A DNA stretch of 64,000 bases, from NCBI GenBank assembly GCA_009760855.2, contig WPIO01000005.1, forward strand, positions 12,504,001-12,568,000, written 5' to 3'. Below, piece by piece: positions 51,700 to 63,722 of this stretch (its first letter is position 1; every line of letters starts with the position of its first letter). The notes below the pieces were generated by a model. The model saw only the letters and a list, made by a program, of their open reading frames with translations. It made no database searches and was not told the DNA's origin. The stretch is from Cristatella mucedo. Taxonomy: Eukaryota; Bryozoa; Phylactolaemata; Cristatellidae. Both the position numbers and the translations under genes were made by a program.

Positions 51700-52739
51700 G
51701 CTGATATCTAATTTTTGAGCAGCATCATTTTATCTATCAGACAAAGTGGTAGCGGTTCGCGACAACCGTCCAGCTGCGACCTGGGTAGTCATCAAATGTA
51801 CTGTGCTCAAATGCCAGTATACCCTGTAACTGACTCTGGGCCCTGGGGTGTCGGGCTCAATCCTGCTTTTGGTATGAACTTTCACTGATCGATTGGGAGC
51901 TACCTTGGTGGTCATTCTGGAGTGACACTCCGTTCGAGAAGGCAACAGCGACTACGCCTCTCACCGAAAAAGAAAACAGTGCAGCCGGTCAGTACTGGCT
52001 GTTCTCATCTATTAATGAACTCCTGGGCTCCCTACTTGCTACGCTTAAGCTACGTTTCTCAGCTTTAATTTTCCTTTGTATAATATTAATGGCAACTATA
52101 TCGTCGTTTAGCCCCGAAAAGTGGCCGACTTCCGGTTTTAAATGTCAAGAAAGCAGGTCTGGACATATCAGCTGCAGTTAAGTTTGTGAGTTTGAATGAC
52201 AGCTAGTGACAAGCTACTTGTGCGTTGAAGTAGGATCAACTTTTATGCGCCTTAATTACTCAATCTAGCCTTGGAAGTATCATATTGTAGAATAAAGCAT
52301 CTATATGGAACAGACTCTTTCTTAACTAACATGCTATCGCTCTGCTGATGGGCATCGCAAAATACGGCCTAGGATCAGCCTTTAACATCAAGGATTATTG
52401 AGCTGAAGTGATGAAAATGCCTCCGAAGTATTGATAATGGCAATTATTTCCTACAACTTTTCTTTCGTAACCCGGACAGCGATGGACTTCATTAATCTAT
52501 TTACGATTAGGAAACTGGCAAATTCGTATCTTGTGGTTCACATTTATTCAGAGAGAACAGCAAATGGATCAAAAGTAACATGCATTTCCTCTGAAGTCAA
52601 ATAAAAATTAGTACTGGAAGTGATTCAGAAACTAATGGAAGTTCTAGCCTAGAGTTGCACTTATACTGCAAATCGCTTCCTTAAAAAAGCTCCCCAAACT
52701 TAGTCATGTTTTTGTTATATTGTCTTTCTAACAACCATC
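51700..52739. other. No recognised feature
   Basis: AT-rich intergenic sequence between the LINE and the decayed ORF. The latter may extend into it beyond recognition. Confidence 0.4.
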
Positions 52740-53960
52740 CAAGTCCGGTATATGCAGGGTAAAGCGCTCGCCTCGCTCCTCCGAGTGAGATCCCATTTTC
52801 TCCGTGAATTTGTCAAGATGAGCATCAAGGATATGGATTTTGTGGAACCTCCAGCACCGTTCTTTCACAGAGCCTGAATCATCTGCCCATCGTTTTCAGC
52901 TTCAGGATTGCCCAGAAAGCTGCGAGCCGCTGCATCAAAACTGTTTCAAGCCGCTTTCTCCGTCCTGTTCACCTTCTTGGAAAATTCGTCGCTCTCAATG
53001 ATGTTCTTTATCTGTGGTCAGAAAAAACTAATAGCTTTGACTTTTACTTCCACCAGCTGTGGAAAGGCATCTTTTGAGTTACTGGGAAAGCTGTTGACTC
53101 ATTATATGTAGTCTTGACATATGGCTTCATGAGGCTTAATTTGATGTGTTATGGAGGCATCAGCACCTTCTGCGGGTCCACCGGATGCTCTCACTTGATA
53201 TTGTTCTTTCATAAAAAGAACTTTGTTCAACCGCTTGGAAGGCTCATCACTGATAAATAAAACATGGTTAGCTTATTCAGCAGCCTCGTTTATATAGCGG
53301 CACATGACCCTTAACGGCCATCGCTACCCCTTACAGTTGGCAATAAAGGATCGCCCACTGTAAGATTCGAACTCACGACCTAGATCAGGAAAAGCAAGCA
53401 ACTAACTCTTAGCTAATAACCATGGGTATAAAACCATATTGAAGTGTACAATAATCTCCCAGCCATAGCCTCCGTACTATAAGGTACTCGGCGACATATG
53501 GACTTTGTCCTCTTTGAAGCGCACTGATTGAGCCATAGTGAGAGATAGGTACATGTTCCCTGTGCAAAGCAGCAAGCTCCTAGATAAACACAATGTGAAT
53601 AAGCGTCATTCACTTTGGTTAAAGGTGGCTGCTATAGGCTCTAACAGACCGGCTACCTTGCTGCAGAAGTGCAGCCTACCTTGCCGACTGAGGAAGGCGG
53701 TCAAAAGTTGGTGACGCCTTTTCTTATTTGTTTTTGCTTTCATTTCATTCAACAAGCTCCACTCTTTGATCCTAGATATCGGAAGCTCGGCATTGGATTT
53801 GGCAAGACCGAGGTCTCTGGTTAAACCAATGAGGTCTTTGTGGTTGGGGAAGTGTGACTTTCTCTCCTCAGCCGAAAATATGAATTGGGAATCTGGATCT
53901 GCAATTTCTTCATCACTTTCTTACTTTTTTCTGCTTTCGCCTGAAGATGGCTTATCCCTC
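52740..53960 (-). pseudogene. Decayed multicopy, probably transposon-derived protein
   Basis: The minus strand holds a shattered frame: DLGLAKSNAELPISRIKEWS (53760-53820), KRLNKVLFMKEQYQV, FPQLVEVKVKAISFF, PQIKNIIESDEFSKKVNRTE, NSFDAAARSFLGNPEAEN, with stops between. I recall near-identical strings in repeated hypothetical proteins from arthropod and cnidarian genomes. The family name and mechanism are unknown to me. A SINE is inserted at 53275-53415. Confidence 0.6.
53275..53415 (-). mobile_element. tRNA-derived SINE (family A) inside a decayed ORF
   Basis: CAGCCTCGTTTATATAGCGG, GGCAATAAAGGATCGCC, B-box as ATTCGAACTCACGACC. Splits the 52740-53960 relic. Confidence 0.87.
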
Positions 53961-54739
53961 TCCATAACGGTGGGGACGGGGAAAGCACATGGCACTTTGG
54001 AATTGAGTTGATTGATAGAAATATGTGTGGATACATGATGGGAGGCGCGCTCGTCACAGTTTGAATTTTTTAAGGATACGCCCTGCAGAAATATCCGTTG
54101 CTTGAGTGGTCAGTTGGATTCTGTAATTTTTGCGGGTGGAGGGCACCCGAAGTCTATGCAATGTGCTTCCTAAATCACTTAAGACTCGTGCTAACCTTCA
54201 ACACGCTTACTGCTGGTCCGGGTGTACGGATTCCGGGTGGTGCAATCTGCATACCCAGATGTGTAAGGGCAGACAAGCGCTGATGCGATACATAAAACTA
54301 AGTTCATAAGATAGAATAGATATAACACCTAACATAAAACCAATACAAACACCAGTTTCCACCAAATTCTTGGGAAACTTCGGGGCTCTTTTTTCTTTCC
54401 TGTACCATCCTGTAAAAATACCAGAACTATATAAATTAAGAAATTATGTTTTACACATTACCTAATATTGAATGGGAAATTCCATCTCGCTTGCAACAAT
54501 TGTTCAGTGTGACTTCAAAGGTTCTCTCTCCGTGTTCGCCTGCAAAGTGAGCAGCCCCAGGGCTAGTTTTGATTCCTAAAAGGCATGCTCAAGTAAGCTG
54601 CCTATTTCCCTCAAAACTGTATAGGCGCTTTCGAGCACCACTATTTAATTGCTGTCTAGATAAAATGTTCACAAACGATGCAAAATGTATCTGCTGGGTG
54701 CAAGCAACCTCTTGATGCCATTTCAGTCAACTGTTTACC

Positions 54740-55140
54740 TATACCTCGTACAAACCTCAAGTCCTTTGGAGACCGTGCATCTAGTTCGTATGCTCCCAAA
54801 GCCTGAAACTCACTCTCGACTTCCGTCACGACATTCCCTGACTTGACCACATTTAATTTTAATAAATTAAAAACGCACCTATTTATCACAGCATTTAGTG
54901 GGTCCCTGCGATTCGTCCTTGTGTGCTTATGTGTGCCGACACTGTGCATGCTGCCACTAACCACACTTGCATGCTGACCCTGTGCATGTCATCCTTAACC
55001 ACGTTTACTCTTGCTGTTTATCGAGCATGCTACCACTAACCATCCTATCGTGTTTTCTTTGCAGCAATTTAAAGCGCCTAGAAAGAGATTGGGTTATTTA
55101 AAGGCGCTTTATCAAGTGTGTTATTATAATTATTCAATAA
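54740..55140 (+). mobile_element. LINE family A, 3' end
   Basis: Begins CCTCGTACAAACCTCAAGTC ([10 protein letters not shown] region), reads to CTATTTATCACAGCATTTAG, then the 3' UTR with CTAGAAAGAGATTGGG and a degenerate ATT tail at 55121-55137. Confidence 0.88.
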
Positions 55141-55619
55141 AATAAACTTGTTTGTTTGTTTAAGGTATATACACTGCTCCACTTCTATGGGTACTACTAT
55201 GGTGTTATGTTTGCCTAACACCGCCAATTCGTTTCGCAGCATAGCGCATGATATAAGTGAGAACCTGACCTCCACAGCGTGCCTAACAGCGAAACCGATG
55301 AATTGCGAAATTTAGTTTTCCGGACCACGAAGCAGCGTTTCTGTGGAACAATAAACATTTTTTTAATTCTTAGCATAAGGAGCCAGCAAACACTTTATAT
55401 AGAAAGACATCAAGTACACTGAAACCTGTTATCTGGTGATAGTTGGGCACTCGGAAAAGCCTGAGCGGTACTTGAGGCTAGTCTGAAACCGACAGAGAGT
55501 CCTGGAAAGGTCAGAGCAATGAACTCTTACCTCTGCAGTGAGCCGCACAAGCTACTGATTATTGCAGTCAAAAAATGACTAAAAACATGTAAAGGCTGAA
55601 CCAGTACGACCGACGACAT

Positions 55620-55746
55620 AGCTACACGACTGAGGTCGTGGGTTCGAATCAGGCAATGGGCGATCCTTTGTTACCAACTTGAAAGCGGTGGTGAAAGCTG
55701 TTAAGGCTCTTTTGCCGCTATGCAAATGAGGCTGTTAAATCAGCTT
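55620..55746 (+). mobile_element. tRNA-derived SINE (family A), 5'-truncated
   Basis: B-box GGGTTCGAATCAGG, GGGCGATCCTTTGTTACC, end TGAGGCTGTTAAATCAGCTT. Confidence 0.87.
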
Positions 55747-55934
55747 ATAATAGCTCTGCAAAAGACTAACGGTTGCGAGGAAAAACTGTCTTCCTAATTG
55801 CACAATTGTCGATGGTGAAGCCAGATTGAAACTTACCGAGAAGCCATTTATGTGCAGCAGCTGCGAAGGGTCATAGCACAAGAAGGGCATTCGAAGCTCT
55901 CCAGAAATGCATTCGGAATGACGCCGGGCCATAG

Positions 55935-57260
55935 ATGAGTGTATATAGTGGACATAGATATAGACCACGCTTCGCCTGATGGCGCTGGATATTTCTGGAG
56001 CGGTAAGAGACCAACACTAGTATCGTGCGGCGCTTTCACACCAACCGTCCCTATGCACAATAACCCATCCCTTTTAACCGTAACTGGTGTCCTCTTACAG
56101 ATAGAAGAAGCCGAATTGGAGTAAGTGCATACTGGAGACATTTTATTTTTTATTTTATTTCATTTTATTTTTTGGCCCCAATCTTCTACAAGAAACGTGA
56201 GAAAATGTTCACGGAGATGATACCGGGCGAGCACTTATCGTTGTTAAAGGTGTGACAATTTTGAGCATAGCGATGGCAAATACCTTTTGCATTAAGACAG
56301 AATTCGCTGGGTGCCGTCACGATGATATGCACAGGTCAGCGTCCTTCGGCCCAACCCTTGAGCTTCCTCTCTGCTTTCCCGGCTCCCCTCATAGTGGATC
56401 GATCAACCGGCGGCATAGCCTGCTGGCACTCCACATCAATGAACGCGCATGACACATCTAACGAGGAGCGGCGCTGGCAGTCCACTCCCGGAACTGCATG
56501 CCGGGGGGCCCCGATAAATCGGTCAGTTCATCGCATGCTCGAAATCCGGTACCTTACCCAGGTAAAACCTCAAACCAAAGGTGTGTGGTATTTTTAAAGA
56601 ACTATAAATTCGTGGGGTGTGCATGGACGACTGAATTTGGAGAGAGTTGGTTGAGAGTTTCAAGGAAAGCACTTCCTGTGTGACAGTGTCTCCGGGCGGC
56701 TGTTCTTGTGGAGTCTCACGGAGACACGAGCGGGCGAACGTGAGCGGTGAACGAGACTCAATCTTTCTAATCCCTCAGCCGGTACATATACTGACTGACT
56801 CACCACAGATATGCGAGTGCGTCTATGGTGGGCCACATTGCTTACATCAAAGGCCAGGCGCTGCACCGAGTCAATTGCAGAACCACCTGCTGCAGGTAGG
56901 GCATACATTAGTGACCGTGACTGCTGTGCTAATTACAATAGCAGAAGCAGCAGGCTCACACAACGCAGTCTCCTCGGTGAGAACTCGGCGACCAACAGTC
57001 GTAGGGGTACAAGGCCTAGCCATTAGAAATTTTGTAAACCGGGCTACGGTATTGCTTTCTCTCTTTAGCTTCCAACAGGTCCTTACCGATGGCCCTCTTC
57101 ACGGTCCACGTTAATTCGGTCGAGAGCCACAGCCTTAAGTTACTTTCTTTTAGACCATCACCTCGAGTCAGTCTCACCTCAGCCCAAGGCCTCGAGGTAG
57201 CTACAGCTGTGCATCACAACTGACGCTAGATGCTACAGAAGTTCTGTATGCCAATCTATG
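55935..57260. other. Unresolved region with open frames and splice-like sites
   Basis: GC-richer than its flanks, with three notable segments. On the plus strand: an open piece ending GG|GTAAGA at 56004; a 20-nt piece at 56101-56120 between CCTCTTACAG and GTAAGT; and an open piece ending ACCCAG|GTAAAA near 56560. On the minus strand, 56660-56908 is open for 82 codons. No protein family was recognised and strands conflict, so I make no gene call. Confidence 0.3.
56135..56175. repeat. (TTTTA)n simple repeat
   Basis: ATTTTATTTTTTATTTTATT units. Confidence 0.85.
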
Positions 57261-57427
57261 ATCGCCGTGAGTTAGCTGCGATCGGCTTCTCAAGTGGCGA
57301 TCGGCGAGTGGCGATGGTGGACTTTCGTTCGCGAACCGACCGTACTGTGAGCACTAGGAGGGTTGAGTGGCACAGAACGAGCCAGCAGTTTGCATCATTG
57401 GCCAGGATCAGAAGCATGTAAAGCATT

Positions 57428-57590
57428 GGCCCTCGGGTCTTAGCCCGGGGGTTAGTTGCTCTTCACTACCTGGGTTGTGGATTCGAATTCTGCTGTGGGC
57501 AATCCTTTATTGCCTACTGCAAGCCACGTTGATAGCCGGTAAGGCTCTTCTTCCGAAATACAAATGAGGCTGTTGAGAATCAGATTACTA
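57428..57590 (+). mobile_element. tRNA-derived SINE (family A)
   Basis: CTTAGCCCGGGGGTTAGTTGC, B-box GGATTCGAATTC, end GGCTCTTCTTCCGAAATAC, GAGGCTGTTGAGAATCAG. Confidence 0.86.
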
Positions 57591-57629
57591 ACAAAGGTTA
57601 GGCAGGCTTTCTGAGGCGCATCCGTGGCC

Positions 57630-58375
57630 CAACCGAGTCCATTGCTAGCAATCACGTCTGATTCCTATCTAAGATTAGGGACAATTTACCACGGTGGCTT
57701 GCAAAAAATTAACCAGCCACCCTGATTCTGTCTCGGCTAGATTGTAGCAATTCCATTTTGGCTGGGCTACCGAAAGAGCTACTACACCACTTCATCTACC
57801 TACGAACGTGGCTGCAAGGCTAGTTATAAAATTCCATTTGGTGTAGCGTCTGTCTCCCTTACGGACGGAGCTTCGATGGCTTGTGGTTAATCGGTGGATA
57901 CAGAGAAAAGTTCATAGGCGACCCACAAGGCCTGTTACGGCTGACTCCTTCATACCTAGCTGAACTGCTGGACCATTTTCAGCGTCCTCGTACCCTCAGG
58001 TCCTCTATGGACAATACATTAGCCGGCCCATTTCTCCGCTTAAAAGACTTTAGGCGACAGAAGCTTTTGCTCTCCAGGTCATAAACTGTAAAACTCACTC
58101 TACAATTCTTATTTCACTTCCATAATACTTACGCAACGACATCTGCTCTCCTGCTGCCGACTGTGGCCCATCCTTTCAAGCAGTCCTGAGCTGCTACTTC
58201 CATGCTACTCACTACGTCAGCTGCCTCCTGACTCAGTTATGCTTCTCACTTGCTCTCCGTTGTTTGAGATGAAGTTAGTTGGGTGCCAATCTGCAGAAAA
58301 CTCTCCAGAGCTACAACTGCATAGTCTTCGTGGCTTTGTAGACTTACAGACGGATATACATCATACATTATCAAC
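57630..58375 (+). mobile_element. LINE family B, decayed copy
   Basis: GTGGCTTGCAAAAAATTAAC, SYLAELLDHFQRPRTLRSSMDN, GGCGACAGAAGCTTTTGCTC, then the 3' UTR ending ACAGACGGATATACAT. Many frameshifts. Confidence 0.85.
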
Positions 58376-58699
58376 CGTGTAAAAAACCATAGACTGACAA
58401 TCCTCTTCGCGTGCGCTCGAGGAGCACCGTGTCCGTTTCGGCAGATTGTGCCGCGATTCATGGTGCAAAACGCATTGCAATAGGTTCGCGTGCTCTGCGT
58501 GCAACGAACCGAGCTTTAATTTCTAGACCACACCTGCTTATTGGATTCACTAACCTTTACGTCGACTACTCGAGGGACAACCGTTCGCGGTGGCCCGCCC
58601 CTTAGTAGAGCGATGCTGTATAGTACACCGCCGGTTGCTCATTAGCTCGCTTGTACCGCACTATCTGCAATGACCGTTCATCTTTCTACGTCTCTGCTA

Positions 58700-58985
58700 A
58701 AGACGCGTTCACTCTGGCCAGCTTTCCCTTGAGCTCGTCTTTTCTGTTTAGGTGTGCTTTGAGTTCGTACCTGCCTGTGGATGATTCAGTGCACGCTTAC
58801 ATACCGAGTTCTTAGTAACGGTGGCCATGAATGTCTTCTTGTTTGCTTTAGCTTGCTGGTGGCCTTAGATTTACACTTATTTACTTTTGCATACTCGATA
58901 TCGCAAATATCAGTGTTCCTTAAGAACTGATACTCTTGCAGCGAGTTGTAAAGTGCCTGGAAAGATATGTAGGTCTCGTACACAA
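58700..58985 (+). mobile_element. Probable L2-type tail fragment
   Basis: GTAAAGTGCCTGGAAAGATAT and CGACCTATTGCTAT near the end resemble the LINE tail stem. Weak, non-coding. Confidence 0.45.
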
Positions 58986-59021
58986 CGACCTATTGCTATG
59001 CTTAGCCTAAGTTTAAAGTTG

Positions 59022-59198
59022 TGAGCCGTGATGGCACACTAGGTAAGGCGGTTGCTTTCACGACCTCTGGCCCGAGATCGTGGGTTCGATTCCTGCGGTA
59101 GGCGATTCTTTATCGCCACTGCAAGCGGTGGTGATAGCCGTAAAGGCTCTTCTGTCGCTATACAAAAAGAGGCTGTTTAATCAGCTAGGATTTTTTTT
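59022..59198 (+). mobile_element. tRNA-derived SINE (family A), well preserved
   Basis: GAGCCGTGATGGCACACTAGG (A-box half), B-box GGGTTCGATTCC, body GGCGATTCTTTATCGCC, end GGCTGTTTAATCAGCT plus a T run. About 360 bp upstream of the ENY2 start codon. Confidence 0.9.
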
Positions 59199-59399
59199 CT
59201 TATAACTTTGGTCGGAACCCTCTTAAGCTTCTCTTTGCCGGAGGTAAACAGTGACTTTGGTGGGGATCCGTTTATCAAAGCAGTTTTTCAAGAACCGAAT
59301 GAGGTATCATGCAATGTTGATATATCAGTAAGAACTCGCGATAAATAAAAAAGGAGAGGGACATGTTCGCGATCGAAACAGCCAACCAGATCCCTCCGT

Positions 59400-59563
59400 C
59401 GAGCCCCACGTCTTTTCCGGCCATGCGCAGTAGGAGCCACTGCGCCTATGGCATTTGGCGGCGCGTCCGGTTGCCGTAAGTCGGATGACCGTGGGCTGAG
59501 TGTTTTTCTGTAGACCGGTATCGTCCGAGCTTCGCGGCCTTTATCCTACGGGTCGGCTCCGTT
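59400..59563 (+). promoter_or_regulatory. CpG-rich ENY2 promoter and 5' UTR
   Basis: CpG density rises sharply from about 59390 and stays high to about 59950, against a CpG-poor surround. TGCGCA at 59424-59429, with a further TGCGCC near 59441, resembles NRF1 half-sites. No TATA box is seen. Inference only; no transcription start can be read. Confidence 0.45.
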
Positions 59564-59593
59564 ATGGACGAGAAGAAAGGCAAGGATACGCAG
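59564..59593 (+). CDS. ENY2: ENY2 coding exon 1
   Basis: Thirty coding nt, [10 protein letters not shown], followed by donor GTTCGT. Human ENY2 has a similarly short charged start ending KDAQ directly before MRA, the same junction seen here. The donor is weak beyond GT. Confidence 0.85.
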
Positions 59594-60226
59594 GTTCGTT
59601 GTTTGATGTTGGCTACTCGACGTGCGAAAAGTCGGCGCGCGCACGCAAGTTGCGGCCGTTGTGTTGCCGCTTTGCTGCTGCCGCGTTGTGTTCCGCCTGT
59701 CGGTGTCTGTGCGCGCGTAGAAATTGCACGGTACCGCATGCCTCGCTCCAGAAACTGACCCCGTTTAAGCCGGCTGTCGTCCGTCGCTCGAGCGAGCGCT
59801 CCTCCGCCTCCTGGCGCCCTCATGCTCGCCAGACGAGCTGTGCTGTCGCGCCGGCTGGGCGAGTTTTGCCCGGTAAAGTCGTCGCCGCCGCCGATTCCGT
59901 TCCCGAGTCGCCCAACTGTTTGGCCGCCGCTTCATGTGGTCTGGTCGCTTTAGATGCGAGCAATGGTGAATCAAAAGCTCATCGAATCTGGCGAACGCGA
60001 GAGGCTAAAGGATCTGCTACGGACTAGATTGATACAGTGCGGTTGGCGGGACGAGCTGAAAGCTTACTGCAAGCGAATAGTACAGGAGAAGGGACTCGAG
60101 CACGTTACCGTCGACGACCTCGTCGCCGAGATTACACCGAAGGGTCGAGCCCTCGTCCCTGACGATGTTAAAAAGGAGCTGCTGCAGCAGATTAGGACTT
60201 TCCTAGCCCAGCAAGCAGCACTCTGA
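59564..60226 (+). CDS. ENY2: ENY2 (transcription and mRNA export factor; Sus1 homologue), two coding exons
   Basis: Exon 1 is 59564-59593 ([10 protein letters not shown]) and exon 2 is 59954-60226, separated by a 360-nt GT-AG intron in phase 0. The joined protein is 100 residues, against 101 in human. It carries the near-invariant blocks [33 protein letters not shown] and [15 protein letters not shown]. Family knowledge: ENY2/Sus1 is a small helical nuclear protein that wraps SAGA deubiquitinase-module subunits and also sits in TREX-2 at the nuclear pore, linking transcription to mRNA export. An internal ATG at 59954 would give a 90-residue form; exon 1 is preferred because its sequence and junction match the human N-terminus. 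Confidence 0.97.
59954..60226 (+). CDS. ENY2: ENY2 coding exon 2
   Basis: Ninety codons to TGA after acceptor GCTTTAG. It contains the whole helical core of the protein. No intron interrupts it. Confidence 0.97.
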   Translation: MRAMVNQKLIESGERERLKDLLRTRLIQCGWRDELKAYCKRIVQEKGLEHVTVDDLVAEITPKGRALVPDDVKKELLQQIRTFLAQQAAL

Positions 60227-60867
60227 ATGGGCCCGAGTTTGGCCTTGCTTTTCAAGTGGGCGTCGAAAATGAAAGACAAGTGTTTCGTCTGCATGCCTTG
60301 CTTCCGGAGCTAAACGCTGGGACTCCTCGTCGGGCTGAACAACTGCATGTGCATGCTGACTCGAAAACGCTCGGCTGCCATGGCCTACTCTTGCTTCGGA
60401 GCTTGCTTTGGTGCATGCTGCGGCTTGCAGTCGCATCGCCTGACAAGTCCAATCGTCCTGAGGCCCTGCTTAGATATAGTTGATTACCGTTAATATAATC
60501 ACGTTACATTATTCTTACTGTTCGAGCCATCTGACCGGTGCATTCTGCACGTTAAAAGTTTCGTGTCAGATTTTCTTGAAATTTCACTCAGATCGCCCAT
60601 ATGCAAGAGTGGGCATGTCGCTGGATTTCGTATTCGGGTATGTGCTTTCTGTTTGCTGGATCTTGTCGCTTACTCATTGATGACAGCACCCATTGTGATA
60701 GCATGTGAAATTGTACGGTAAACCGGCACACCATGTTTTTGCAGCTAGTTGCATAGTTATGTAGCACAACTGGTTTCGTCCAGCGAGTCTGGCTTAAGCT
60801 TCCGAACTGGTTTGGCCCCGTGTTTATGGTGCTCAACCCAACCAAGGTCATGGTGAATGTATTTTAT

Positions 60868-60950
60868 TACTGATGTCGTGGGCAGGAGCCCCTTGGCACC
60901 TAAATAGAGATTAAGTTCTCTTAGGGCGGTGTACACATGAATTGTAAGCT
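60868..60950 (+). mobile_element. SINE with LINE-like tail, second copy
   Basis: GTCGTGGGCAGGAGCCCC, then CACCTAAATAGAGATTAAG, TTCTCTTAGGGCGGTGTAC. Matches the copy at 1-90. Downstream of ENY2. Confidence 0.65.
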
Positions 60951-62866
60951 TAGAATTTATGTGTTGCATGTTCAGCTAGCCAGGTATGGATCCTGTCCGA
61001 CCACTCAAGATAAGCAGCCTGTGTTGATGTAAGCTTTATGACTAGCCTGTGGAATGAATCATTTACACACATCGTAAATGAAACAGCCAAAGTTAAGGTA
61101 GTTCAGTTTGGGGTGCCAGATGTGCATTGTAGCACAAATGTCATTGGTCTGACTAGTTACTGATTTTGCAGCTGCAAGTGCAAGTTATGCTAATGCAACA
61201 CTGAGTTCACATGTACTTAAAGGCATCACTTACCAGCCTCAGTTCGAATCCTACACTCATGTTGATGCCTACATGAAAGCAGGCCAAACTCGAGATTGTA
61301 CAGGCAGGGCACGGTAGAGATTGTGCTCACCAAAGTCGAACCTCTCAGATCCCGTGCAAGAGAACCACTCATATATTATTCTGCATGAGGATGAAAAAAG
61401 CACTATTGAAGTAGAATGCTACCATACTTTACCCTTGTTTTTTGCCTATTGCCTCCTTGTCCATTAAACTCATCAGCTGGCTGATAGGGATGCATATTGG
61501 TGGCACTAACTAAAAAGAACTGAGAGACTTTCTGTAGCATATAATGTGCATTGCTGGCCATATTAAATCTCAACAAAGGTCAGTAAGCAGCATGTGCAGG
61601 TAAATTGCTAGCTAGTAGCAGATAACATTTGACTACCAAGTGAGAGAAGCCCTAGTCGAAAGCCGTTGTAGAAAAGCTTAAGGAATTGGAAAAAATCTAG
61701 TAATGAAACCATTTACTGAGAGCCATGTTTGGCCTCATCATTACATTGCATATCTCTGAATCACGGATATTCATCAGACACATAAGGAGAGTTTGCAACA
61801 GTCACAGGACTCATAGTGCAGACATCATCAGCCATAAAATCACCAATTAGTAAAGCACTTTGATCGACTCCCAGAAGCAGTCCATTGCATCAAGAGTTGC
61901 ACAGTAGCAGTTTCGAAGCAAGGTATAACAAGTCACGGGCTCCATTATCGCAATATCCGGCACAAGAAGGACGATCAAGTTGTTGTCACATCGTAAGTAA
62001 AAAATATAGACATCTGGAAGTTACCAGCAGCCATTTCCATTACACTCGTGTAAAATCATTATCTCAGGAATCTTCAGCTGTGTATCTGGTTTCCTGATTT
62101 CAGCACCCGACAGCCCTCTGAACGACCAGTCTCGTACCTGACAACCCTCTGCACGACCTTGTCATCGGGCTGGGTAGCGTTACCGAGCAACAAGTCTCCT
62201 GGTTCTAGCACCCAGCACTTCATGAGCCACACCAGCCAAGCCCAGTCCTCTCAGTCTATGCACTCGTAACTGCTGTCAGCATAGAGGAATCCAGCCCTTT
62301 CTCCCTCCCTCTTTTCTGCTCCTCTCCTCATACCCTTCCGGCAGCCTTTATGCTTCATGCATGCATTGTTCTTGCAATGTCGAGCCATTGCTCATGCCAA
62401 AACCTCCCCACAGCTGGCAGCAGTTTGGGGTAGATGGATGTCCCCACAGATGCTGCCAAAGCATGGATTTGTGCCAGACTGCCGAGTCATCCGCCAGAGA
62501 GCTATTGTCCGCCCTTCAACAGCTCGAGAGCCGGCTGCTGCTTCGGCAGCTCTGATCCCTCGCAGGACAACCGCCCACTGCTCACGGGCCCCTTAGTCAC
62601 GTTGTTTCTCAACCCCAAGGACCTTTAACCACGGCCCATGTGCTACATTGGTTGCCTTATTGCTCCCGACTTCTTCTAGATTAACAGTAGTAAGTTCACT
62701 CGTGTTACCATCATTAGCTATTAGTAATCTCACCACTACTCTTACAAGACTTAGCAACCAGTACATCTTAATTTCTAAATTACTACAGCTAACCGTTGCT
62801 TGAAGTATTGTGTATCGGCATCCATAGCAATGGCACACTACATAAAGTATTCCACTATTCAACCGC
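60951..62866. other. No recognised feature
   Basis: Downstream of ENY2. Pro/Ser-rich short frames near 62357-62628; no start-donor pair or family match. Confidence 0.4.
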
Positions 62867-63352
62867 ATGCCCAGTAGACGTAAGTATTATGCCGAAGCCA
62901 CTGGGCATATGCACATCCGCAAAATTCGATCAAGTTCTGCTCAGCTGCAATTTCCATATATTCGTTTTAAGTTGTACTCTTTATTTTGCCAAAGTTTTGA
63001 ATGGGGGGGTCCTGAGCCATTCATTTTGGTAGAGCAAGCAGCCAATCAGATCTTAGTACTCAGCTCCTCAAAAACCGCATCCTTAACCGAGCGAGATCGA
63101 GAGGCATGCTTTAGTGTAATGCTCACCAATGTAAGACTTCAGATGGGGCACAAGAGGATGCTTGGGCTCTTCGACCTGTATATCCAAAATTGTAGATGCA
63201 TGACCAATAGTGGGGATACTGGCGCTTTTGAGCACAGCGTACGAATCGTAGAAGTTGAACCAATACATTCAGATACGCAGACGCTAGCAGAGATCGGCAG
63301 CAATCAAGAGTGCCCACACCTTAATATAACAAGCATTAACATAACGCGTTAG
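62867..63352 (+). other. 161-codon open frame, no recognised family
   Basis: The longest non-repeat open frame outside the two named genes. It contains no domain I can name and no obvious promoter. Long enough to notice, short enough to be chance in 64 kb. Confidence 0.2.
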
Positions 63353-63619
63353 TGGAGAGCAGTCTATTCGACAGCCACATAGGATAGCATCCTTACAGTA
63401 CCATCAAAAGCATACTGCTCATTTCGAACCCCGAAGTACAGCCAAGCCTCACGTGCGTCCAAGTGAATTTGGGTACTGTCTAGGTTTTTACACCGTAAGC
63501 CTGCTGCACACTTGACTGAATAGCTTGTGACTGCTTTTCGCAAATGTGTGTATGGTGTAATGTAGTGGCCGGCTCTCCAACGTTTGGCCTCGAAACACTG
63601 GTACATGTGTGCTGGTCTA

Positions 63620-63722
63620 GGAATGCATTGGTATGCCTGGAGTGGGTTATTACTCTTGGAATGCATCGGTATGCCTGGAGTGCGTTATTACTCCAGCAAT
63701 GCATCGGTATGCCAGCCCACTC
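63620..63722. repeat. Minisatellite, 38-bp unit, about 2.7 copies
   Basis: GGAATGCATTGGTATGCC starts units at about 63620, 63658 and 63696 (third begins GCAATGCATCGG). Exact 38-bp spacing. Confidence 0.85.

Noticed and set aside
59446-59823. 125-codon minus-strand frame antisense to ENY2
   Set aside because: Shadow of the GC-rich promoter and intron; no family similarity.
59500-60027. 175-codon plus-strand frame across the ENY2 promoter and intron
   Set aside because: It overlaps ENY2 in another frame; Arg/Ala-rich composition reflects CpG-rich DNA, and ENY2 conservation fixes the true frame.
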